Shown here: piece after piece, positions 45,830 to 56,600 of the stretch
Layout of the letters: each line of letters begins with the position of its first letter
Numbering within the stretch: position 1 is the stretch's first letter
Assembly (NCBI GenBank): GCA_964035575.1
Contig: OZ037926.1
Location: 248,001-312,000, forward strand
Length of the DNA stretch: 64,000 nt
Origin: Rhynchopus sp. YZ270_cl-10
Taxonomy: Eukaryota; Euglenozoa; Diplonemea; Diplonemida; Diplonemidae
Direction of reading: 5' to 3'
Program-made: the position numbers and the translations under genes
Notes under the pieces: generated by a model
The model's input: only the letters and a program-made list of their open reading frames with translations
Told to the model about the DNA's origin: nothing
Database searches by the model: none

Positions 45830-48800
45830 CTACTTGCATTGCGACGTCGCGTAGATGAATTGGTTCAATGTTAGTGTCACATCTCCAGAGCGCTGTGTTG
45901 ACGTGGTGTGGAGGTAGCATAAGAAATACATATTGGTGTTCGAATGAAAGTTAGATTCGTATACTTTCAGTTCACAGAATTGAAAGTATTTGAGAGGGGT
46001 CAACACAATGAAAGTTGTTTTTGCTTTGTACTCTTTTATTGTTTTGGCGGTCTTTAAAAATGTACTATTTTGCCCCAAATCTATATTGGTGTGGTCAGAA
46101 AACCAGAAAGGTAAAGTACGTGAGAAGAAAAAGTGAAGTTATTAATGCAGGCACCTCCGACTGACCCACGTACGATGCCAGCCATCCGGATGAAAGCACA
46201 AGTACCCTGCGGCCAACAACAGAAGATGTAAAAGGAAACCTAATGACTGGCCCGTACCGTAAGAGAACGAGGGCGGTTCACAACCGCTCGACAGCCGGCG
46301 GCCCACCTTCCGTTGAAGAGTTGTGGGCTTACAGATGAGAAAAAGGAGGGTGACCATACGTTAGTGTCGAAGCTGGTGAAGGTGTTCGTTGCAAGCTGGA
46401 GATACGCGCAGAGGCCGACGTACTCTGTCATGGACATCTTCGCATTCTGGTCAGGGTCGTAGGCCTGCAATGAATATTTTTTTAAAGGCAAGACACACCT
46501 CAATGATACTCACACAATACATCCAAAGTTGACTTAAATAATGAAGGGAAAACCTTTATTCGGCTCACAAAAAGTAATTTTTCCATCATTCGGCTCACAA
46601 AAAAAAAATTTTCCATCATTCTACACGGCGTACGAAAGCGCTTGAAGCGTTTTTTTTTTTCGGGGGAAAAAAAAAGCACTTTTCGCTTGATGAAAAAAAA
46701 AAAGCGCTTTTTTTTTTTGTGTGGGGTTTTTGGTAAGGCGTACCTGTTCTCATGTTTTTTTTGATATTTTGGTTGTTTTTTTGCGTTGGGGTCAGCCCCG
46801 CCGCCAGGATTTTTGAGTTTTGAAAAACTTCTGTTGATGGTCCCAAAAAAAACCCCCTTCAATCGTAGCCTCCGGCAGAGAGACGAATATTACCCAAGCA
46901 CAGTCAGAGTTCCTCCGAATCAGCGACATTCGCTCCTTCTCACTTCCTACCGGGCTGTTGTGCAGGAGGCATGTACATTGTACTCTTCCGTGGCCGGTGC
47001 AGGTGGCCGTGCACAAGCCGCAGTGGATGTCAGCCTTCTTATCAGTAAACAGCAGTCATGGCACCCAAAGGTTCCTGGCGAAGCCACGGTACGCAACATT
47101 TCTAAAAAATGTTGCCATAAAATGGCACTGCGTTCGTAATTTTTGTCAGAAAAATGCCCACAGCGGGAAATCGGCGACTCGATAAATTTGGTTTGGGTCA
47201 CTTGTAGTGTGGACTTAAACCCCCTTAACAAACCCCTTCAGGAAAAAAAAGCGCTTTTTCCTAAAAATTCAAGCGCTTTTTTTTTTGAAAATTTCTCAAA
47301 AAACTCCTCGAAGCGCTTTCGTACGCCGTGATTCTATCAAAGTTACTATAATTTTTCCTTCATTCGGCTCACAAAAAGTAATTTTTCCACCATTCTATCA
47401 ATATTTTGCCAATTTTTCCATCATTCTATCAAAGTTTTTTTTTCACTTTTTCGAAGAAATTTTTTCACTTTTCAAAAAAAATTTGGGGGGTATTTTTTGT
47501 GGGAAAACGAGGCAATTTTTTTTACATTTTTACAAAAATTTATATTCCAGAGTCACAAATTACACTGTTTGCTAAATATGCAAAGACAAGTGGTAACGGG
47601 TGCCGAGTTTGACAGCTTGGATGACCTGAAGGAGACGGTAACGTGGCAGGCCCTCCTCAATCCTCCGCATTTTTCCTTCCGCGTATCGAACCGCACAGGC
47701 ACCAGAATGACGCTTGTGTGCCGGTTCCCTACATGTGCATGGAGGGTGTGTGCTGTGAACGACGGTGATGGCTGTCGCATCACCCAGCACGACCCCGAGC
47801 ACATTTGCACCTCTGCCGATCACCCTGTTGCCAACACAGGAATCGTCAGCGCCGTAGCCTCCCGGATCTGCGAGAAAGTGAGAAGTGTATCAAACTATGC
47901 TGCACATAGTGTGATCGCTGACATGCGTGACCTTGGCGCAACAGTCACCTACGAAGTTGCACGCAAGGCGATTCTTCAGGCCCACGTGCTCCTGTATGGT
48001 GAGGACGACGCCAGCTTCTCCAAGCTTGACGCCATGTTCCGTGCCATCCAAGATGTCAACCCTGGCACATACTACGACATTGTGGTATGTCATTAAAAAT
48101 CACTTCACTTCACCAATTTTTGGATTTTACAGAGAACGGAAAACAACGAGTTCGTGCGTTGCTTCTTCGCCTTCGGGGCAAGCATCCAAGGAGCGCCACA
48201 TTGCAAACGGTATTTTTTGCCTGGTAAATTTTTGTAAATTTTCGTCTCACAGATTTTCGAGCCTCGATGCATGCCATTTGTCGGGAACATATGGAGGCAC
48301 ACTACACAGCACTCTGCTCATCGATCCTTCTGGAAACCTCTTCCCGCTTGGATTCTCCATCGAAAGTGGGAATGAGTGTGTGGCATCCTGGACATACCAC
48401 CTCCGAAGCCTGAAGTGCATTCTTCCTCCGCCTTTTTTTTTCCGTCTCACTATTGTGAGCGACAGGAAAAAAGGCTTGGAGAGTGTCATCCAAGAGGAAC
48501 TTCCAGATTCCTTGAAGAGACACTGCTTGCAACACTTGGCTGAGAGTGTCAAGGCCTCCTGTGGTGGGAGACAAGCTGCTGCGCAGCTGCGTCTTCTTGC
48601 CAAACTGCAGGAGCCGGCTGAATTCCTGGATGCCTTCCAGCAGTCGGCTGAGTCCCTTGTGGATTACCTGCAAGAGGTTGGGGAGTACTCCCTTTGGAAC
48701 ATGGCTCACGCCCTTGGTCCCCTGTACGGGCACCTGAGTTCCAATGCCAGCGAGTCTCTCAACGCACTCCTTCTTCCCTCGAGGTGTCTCAATGTGATCG

Positions 48801-50653
48801 GTATTGTTGAGGGCATCCGCTGCAAGGTGGCCGCTTTCACATCTGTGCGGCGCCTGATGTACAGTGGTCTCGATGCCTCTCAGCCAACTGATGGTGATGT
48901 CAAAACACACCTTCAGAACAGCATCTCTGCAGGGCAACGATTTGCATTGCTCCCTCAGGGAGACTGCTGGGAAGTGAAGAGTGGGAACGACCGAGGTGTT
49001 GTCAGCGAACAAGATGGTGGATGGGAATGCACATGCAGGGGCCCTTTCTTGACTGGTGTACCTTGTAGGCATGTGTGCAAAGTTCTTGACCACCTTGGTG
49101 ACCAGCCCATGATGCACATATCGAGATGTCAAACAGTGGGTGCACACAGGAATGTGTACGCAAGTGTTGTCAACCCACCCGCTGCGTACAGTACTCTGGG
49201 AGACGGCACACTCCCCCCCACAGGCCAACAGGAACCCATCGGGAGAAGAAGGAAGAGGGGTGCGAACGAAGGGACTAACCAGTGCGGCAGGTGCTACTCT
49301 TTTGGCCACAATGCACGCACATGCCGCCGCCCACGCGGAGCGGGACCCGCTGCCAAGCCAGCTGCCAAGCCAGGCGTCAAGCCTGGCGTCAAGCCTGGCG
49401 TCAAGCCTGGTGTCAAGCCAGCTGCCAAACCCCCAGCAAAAGGTAACACGAAGTGCACGAACTGTGGGCAGTCGGGTCACAATAAGCGTACGTGTCAGAT
49501 GTAATTACCAGCGCAAGTGATCGGGTTGCTCGCCTGCGGCCAATTGCTTCCACTTAACATAGTTTGTGTGTTTCATTTCAATCGCCACCCCATTGCCTTA
49601 CTTTGCTTGTACAACCCACCCTCGTCTATCTCGTTATTTCCGCGTGGAATGTCACTCAAACTTAATCTGCTTGAGTACACATACTTGTTTTTTTTTCCCC
49701 TCGTCCGCCGATAACGGTGGAGACGTTTGTACTTTCAACTTCACTTTGTTCTCCGTATTTCTCACATTCTCCGAGTGAAATGGCGCTCCGGCTTCTATGC
49801 CTGAGTACATTCTTGTTATCTTCAGAGTGGAATGCTACGTAGTAAATATTGCCCTTGTTTTTTCATAGTGACAAAAAATATCCTTTCCCCCCCCAAAAAT
49901 TTCCCTCCCACAACCTACAAAACGGGCCAAAAATCCCCCCAATTTTTTTTTTGAAAAAGTGAAAAAATTTCTTCGAAAAAGTGAAAAAAAAACTTTGATA
50001 GAATGATGGAAAAATTGGCAAAATATTGATAGAATGGTGGAAAAATTACTTTTTGTGAGCCGAATGAAGGAAAAATTATAGTAACTTTGATAGAATGATG
50101 GAAAAATTTTTTTTTTGTGAGCCGAATAAAGGCAGGGGTTAAGTTAGCTTTTTTTTTTTCTCGCTGAGTCGGGTTTTCTGGGTTTTTTCGGGTTTTCTGG
50201 ATTTTGCGAAAAATAACCCATTCCCTCCGCGAGCGCAGCGAGCGGGAAAATTTTTAAGGTGCACCTCCGCGAGCGTAGCGAGCGAAATTTTTTTTTCGCA
50301 ATTTTTGGGGCAAAGTTCAAAAATCCCACCAAAAAGTGGGGGGGTTTTTGGATTTGTCCTAACAATTTTGGAGCATAAATTTGAAGAACAGGACTGGTGT
50401 ACCCCTCACCGACCTCAGTTCCCACGTCCTGCCTCACCCGCACTCTCGCAACACTAGTACTGAACCCGAAGTTCGCCAGAGATCCCTGTTGCCTCTTCAT
50501 ATGAATAATTCCCAGTTCTGACGGGGGGTTTGTTTGGGTCGGGAGGATTTTTTTTTCTTAGAGGGTGGGGTGGGAGGGGCTCCGCCCCCACCCCTACCCC
50601 ACCTTCCCAGCCTACACCACCCAAAAATTTGGATTTTTTTTTTTTTTCAGATT

Positions 50654-50687
<34 letters not shown>

Positions 50688-53600
50688 TCCTACGAAGCTT
50701 GCTTTAAAGGGGAAATAGTATTACCGGTACGGTCGCCAATCATCCCTCAAACAGGAGGATTGTGCAATCAACGAAAAATTATTTTGCACAATCAACTAAA
50801 CATAACACACACAACAATGGATAACATCGCAAAAGGCCACAGAGAATGCTCTTGATACCTGTAGCGACGGCTTGTGGGCCTGTTACTGCGTGCGCGCATA
50901 GGAGCACGTAGTGGGGTCGCTGGGCTGTCGGGAATGGAGTAGACGCCGAAATTTCCTGACGATGGGAAAACACAACCTCCCCCAACTGCGAAGGGAAAAG
51001 TGCGAAAAAGCACTTAAGAACCTCGTAAGCGATGTGATAGCAAAGTCGATACGAATGACTTAAAACAATGTGTTGGTGCGTCGGACCCCCCTACGAGAAA
51101 GTCGCTACGGCGACTATAAAGAATACAAAGTCGCTACGGGCGACTCTAAATAACGACATGTAGGGACAACCGTCGGCCAAACACTGAGAGTCGCCACGAG
51201 CGACTATAAAGAACAAAATGTCGCTAACGACAACTTATATATCCGTGAAGATGAAGAAACTGAGGAAAGCAGTGAAAAACCTAACTACTCCCCAAAGCTC
51301 AAATCTGAAGATGCCCTTGATATGAACATTTCCACCAGGGGGCTAATGACTCCGCCTCACCGACGCTTAACAAATGGAAACGTTACTCCGCCGCAGCCTA
51401 TCAGGTCCATTCCGACGGGAGCCATCTATTCCACGAAGGAAAATGCCTCTTCCAAGACGGTTCCAACTTCGTAGGGGCAACAATAAACCAACCCAATGAT
51501 GAACACGTCGTACACCTGATGGAAACTCCTGCAAGACACTCACCTCACCTCACCACTACTGTAACATTTCCGAGTCAATGACCGGTGTACCGGGTGGACC
51601 CAAACCCAATGCAAAACCACGTCGACAACGACCCCTACCCTCCCCGCCACATCCTTTGTACTAAGCGCTATTAGCGCCTCAGGATTAAACAGTCCCCGTC
51701 TGGTGATCCTAGAAAACCCAATACCCAAGCCACATGCAAACTCGCATATCTGAGTCGACTTCCACCGCATAGTATGACCATAAAAGCACTTGCAGACCCA
51801 ACAAACGACAATACTCTCACGCAAAGGTCTATTTTACAAAGGCTGTGGAGCTGCAAAGATCTTCCGGAGTCTCTCTCTGAGAGGTCAATGTGCTTGACTC
51901 CGCTTTTGACGAGCCTAGCCCTGCAAGATTCCACGAAGGCCATCGAAGGTGACAGGCGCAACATCGAAAAATACCTCGCCAGCGATAAAAAGCGTTTTCT
52001 TGCGCAAAGTTTTTTGGAGTACTATTATCGTCGTGGGCTGTGTTTTTGCGAAGCAGGGCGGTGTTATGGGGTCACAGTTTGCACTGCACGACTTTAAGGG
52101 GCGATTACAAATCAAACAAGCTGGGGTTTTTTGGGTCGGAACGGACCCCGAAGGGCGGAAAAAGAGGCTGGCCGTTTATTGAAGAATATGACGACGAGTC
52201 TGCGCAGAGTGCAGAACTGGACGAGGAACGACTTGCATATGAACAAGACCGAGAGCCTATTTGACAAAAACCCTCGACCGTATCTAGACCCGGTATTGTC
52301 CCGGACGATGTGACAGAACTGAAAAACCAGAGTTTTTTCCCAAGAAGTGGCAAAAATTCGGATGAACGTCTTCACCACCAACTGGAAGGCAACGCATATA
52401 AACCATCGCACTGATGACCTTCTGCTTCCACCCCCAAGCGCAACACTCCGGGTTTTCGATAACGCACGGTGTGTCAGTGCCAGAGGCGTTTGCACTGTCA
52501 ACTTCACTTTTTGGTATTCTTGGCCAGGTAAAGACAAAGCTGCAGCTCCTCGACAACATCAAAAATACCACCATCCCTGATGGCGCTTCCTGAAAAGTGA
52601 GCGGTGGCATCCAAGAGCAACTTCCACGACCTCTTACACATCCTAAAAATCACCGGAATGCATCAGAACTTGACATCATCATTTTCAACGGAGGTTTCGT
52701 CAACCGAGGTGCATATGGCGTAGCATGCGTGACAGTTCTTCTTCTCCTTAAGGTAGCGTATCCGGAGTACTTTAATGTGGTCCGGGGAAACCACGAAGAC
52801 CACGCGGTCAACGAACTTGCTTGCCGAGATGCTTCTAAAGCACGGTTCATGCGATATCTACCATACCATCCTAGCAGTCTTCAAGATGACTTTGGCGCAC
52901 CTCATCGACGAAAAGATCTTTGTCGTGCACGGAGGCATCCCTGGACCCGACACCATTCTGGAGGAAATCCTCGCACTCTACAGAGAAACGGACGTCCCCG
53001 AGACCGGCGCCATGACGAACATACTCTGGAGCGATCCCTGGGGTGAGCCTGGCGAAGGCTCTTTGGCAAGGGGACGTGGCGTCCTCTTCGGGGAGGACTT
53101 TACCAAGGCGCTTGTTTGGAGAAGAACAACCTGGTGCTGGTGGTGCGCACACGACGTTAACAGCGTGTATGGATAAGGGGTACGCAAAGACTCAGGTTGG
53201 CAAGTGCATCACCATTTTCTCGACGCCAAACTACTACAACTCCTACGGGAACAAGGCAGCTACTCTCAATGTCGACCAGCATCATAATCCGTGGAGGACA
53301 GCGTTCGGATCGACTCTGCCGCCAACTGACTTTTTAGGCAAGGAGGGTTGTGCAGTCTCCTAAAAATATTTTTACACAATCGGAAAACCTCGTACGCGAT
53401 GTGATAGCGAAGTCGATACGAACGACTATAAACAATGTGTTGGTGCGTCGGACCCCCCTACGAAAGTCGCTACGGGCGACTCTAAAGAATAACAAAGTCG
53501 CCACGGGCGACTCAAAATATCGACATGTAGGGACAACCGTCGGCCAAACACTGAGAGTCGCCACGAGCGACTATAAAGAATTAGATGTCGCTAACGTCGA

Positions 53601-56600
53601 CCCAGGCGTCCTCGTGAATGGGCGCATAAGAAGGTCAGACAGGCTACAGACTCCGAGAGGAAGCTCTACAATCCGCCCGAGTGGAGGCGAAGATGAGTGT
53701 CCCAAGCGACTGCGGCAACTACGACGATGCGAAAGACGACACCTACACCCCTCTTATGTCTGAAGGGAGCGCTTCTGCAACCGCCGACCCTGCCCGGAGA
53801 ACCACAGAACACCTCCGCGGACGACCTAATCGGACCTACAGACAACAACGCGCATATCCAGAAGGGAAGACAACTGGGGGACAGTGCCTTTGGGGACGTC
53901 TTTCAGGAATGGCTTAGTGCGATGAAAAAGAACAGACATGCTACAGTAGCAGACCTACCTTGCGCTGCGTAAAATTCGCATTATTTGCACGTTTCTACCA
54001 CTTCGCCATTTGACAGAGGTTTTCAACATGCAATACACGCTGTCTCCGTATCCCCAGGAAATTAGTCAGTGGTGTAACCTTAGCGGAATACGTCAATATA
54101 GCCTATCCACATCTCATCGAAGAACGCGAAGCCTCCAGCTTCGCCTGCCAAATCCTCGAAGGCATACGTACGGGCGACTATAAAGAACACCAAAGTCGCT
54201 ACGGGCGACTAATCGCCATCGCGAAGGCACCGACTAGAGTTATGGTGTAGTAGTATCGCGGTATCGGGGAACGGGGTTTGGATATCATCATGTCTTTACA
54301 AAAATTACAAAATACAAAACAGGAAGCAGTGATGCAGGAAGAACCTCGCAAGCTATATGGAAGCGGAAGTCATTACGAGCGACTATAAACAATGTGTTGG
54401 TGCGTCGGACCCCCCTACGAAAGTCGCTACGAGCGACTATAAAGAACAACAAAGTCGCTACGGGCGACTATAAAGAACGACATGTAGGGACAACCGTCGG
54501 CCAAACACTGAAAGTCGCCACGAGCGACTATAAATAATTAGATGTCGCTAACGGCGTCTCCGGCGGTGACGCCGCGGCCACACTGGGCGATAACAGTGAA
54601 AGTCGCCACGAGCGACTATAAATAATTAGATGTCGCTAACGGCGTCTCCGGCGGTGACGCCGCGGCCACACTGGGCGATAACAGTGAAAGTCGCCACGAG
54701 CGACTATAAATAATTAGATGTCGCAATCGGCGTCTCCGGCGAAGTCGCCGCGGCCACACTGGGCGAAAACAGTGAAAGTCGCCACGAGCGACTATAAATA
54801 ATTAGATGTCGCAATCGGCGTCTCCGGCGATGTCGCCGCGGCCACACTGGGCGAAAACAGTGAAAGTCGCCACGAGCGACTATAAATAATTAGATGTCGC
54901 TAACGACGTCTCCGGCGGTGACGCCGCGGCCACACTGGATAAGACAGTGGGCGAAACAGATTTGTAGCATCATTATCAGGACTCCGAGTATTCAGCTCTG
55001 TGCAGAGCAGTCCCAGGGGGTTAGGGGTGCAATCAACGAAAAAAAAAAAACCTTTTTTCCTTTTACTTACCTACCGATCCTACTATTTTTTTTTTTTTGA
55101 AAAACCCGAAAACCCGAAAACCGGGTTTTGAAAACCCAGAAACCCGCCCTAACTTAACCCCTGATAAAGGTTTTCCCAATAATGAAATACAAAAGCCCTC
55201 TCAACAGTGCATGACCGTATGACCGATACACCAGGTGGACCCCCCAACTATGCAGTCCTACATTGGACCTACATCTGACACACAAAGCGAAAAGGCTTTG
55301 TATGACCACCTCGTCTTAGTCTCCTAAAATAGCACATCTCTGACACGACCTACATACCTTGATTGCAGCATAGAATGCGTGCTGGTCCAGACGGTACCCT
55401 GCATGTGCCAGCGCGCGGTGTGTCTCGCCAATATCTAAGAACCCACTCCGGTCTGCGTCGAAATGCATAAAAGACTGTGGTGTTTTTGTTGTCAATTTTT
55501 TTTTTTTTTATCGAACTCTCCATTCAGGGCACTAGCTAGACTTTTTTTTTCCCGTTTTTTTGCGGTTTTGCGGTTTCAAAAAAAAATTTCGCGCGGCGAC
55601 AAACTAGAAGGGAAAACACACGAATGAGGGACGGGGAGATTTTGGGAAGGGGTTATTTACAGGGCATTTTTTACGGGGCTAAACCCGACTGACCCCTGGT
55701 GGAATCTCCTACCAACTTCATTGCATGTATCAGAATGCTTCTGTCGTGAGCATGTGTTGCCGCATGGTCTGCACAGCTTCCGACGTTCGCACATACTCCC
55801 CCCAGTCTCCTGTTTGCTGTCGACCATTCTATCACATACTCCTCCATGTCCGCAGTGGCACGCCGGCTCACTATGCTCTGACTTAATCTCCCCTATCGTG
55901 GACCACCCCTCTACCTGAATCGATTGCATTTTCGGTTGCAAAATGCAACTGTCCAAATTGCAAGGGGATTCCCGAAGACATTGTAAAATAATAAATGGCG
56001 CCGCAGGCAAAAAAAATTAGGGTACGGTGTAAAGATGCCGGTTTTACACCAGAGTCACTCAACAAAAAAGGAAAATGGCGCCGCAGGCAAAAAAAAATAT
56101 GGGTTAACTCCGCTCGCGAAGCGAGCGTAAATTTTTTTGGGGTGTACTCCCGTGAACGCAGCGAGCAGAAAAAATTAAGGTGCTGTCATGCCAGTCATCT
56201 GGGGGTCGGGCGAGGGGGCCCCAACAGTGCCCAAAACCCCCCACATTTTTTTTTTCTTCTGCCCCGAGATTTTCCGTTTTTTTTTTTTTTTTTTTCGCCA
56301 AACCGCAAAACCGGGTTTTTGCGGTTTTGAAACCGCAAAAAAGCACCTAGCTAGTGCCCTGTCTCCATTCAGAGATGGAGATAGATTTGGGATTTTCAAA
56401 AAAGACCCGGTTTGACCCGGTCTGAGCTTTTTGGGGTCAAAAAAAAAATTTTCGCGCTGCGCGCGAAAATGACACTGCACGTGCGACCTGGTTGTTACAC
56501 TTCTTTGGCGGGGAACTTGCGCAACAGCGTTTGTGCCTTGATGAAGGGGAGTAGGGTCCATGTTCCCCCGTTGTGCAGCACACCGAACTTCACGCACTCG

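Larger units (their letters stand above)
50133..55163. mobile_element. 5.03-kb hairpin-rich element nested in the right MULE terminal repeat
   Basis: The ends are inverted repeats CAGGGGTTAAGTTAG followed by GGGTTTTCGGG-like words. It is flanked by ATAAAGG on both sides (50126-50132 and 55164-55170); an 8-bp hAT-type duplication with one base lost is possible. The start CAGGG and subterminal CGCGAGCGNAGCGAGCG words resemble the hAT-like MITE at 55525. Inside are three similar hairpin modules (51005-51240, 53380-53600, 54335-54550), an 88-bp tandem array (54511-54950), degenerate phosphatase and kinase pieces, and a tRNA-like repeat. No transposase is recognised. It is probably a non-autonomous element that picked up host gene fragments. 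Confidence 0.8.
46546..55177 (+). mobile_element. Autonomous-type MULE in intron 2, carrying two nested insertions
   Basis: The ends read GGGAAAACCTTTATTCGGCT and its inverse, within terminal repeats of about 230 bp that share CCATCATTCTATCAAAGTTA and TTTTGCCAATTTTTCCATCA. A perfect 9-bp target duplication, AATAATGAA, flanks it (46537-46545 and 55178-55186), the Mutator hallmark. The transposase gene (47578-49504) is intact. The left repeat is interrupted by a 707-bp MITE and the right repeat by a 5.03-kb element. Subtracting both with their target duplications leaves a 2881-bp element. It is oriented opposite to the host gene whose intron it occupies. Confidence 0.9.

Noticed and set aside
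54511-54950. CRISPR-like look of the regularly spaced palindromic repeats
   Set aside because: The whole 88-bp period is repeated, so there are no unique spacers; the context is a eukaryotic transposon and no cas-like gene is present.
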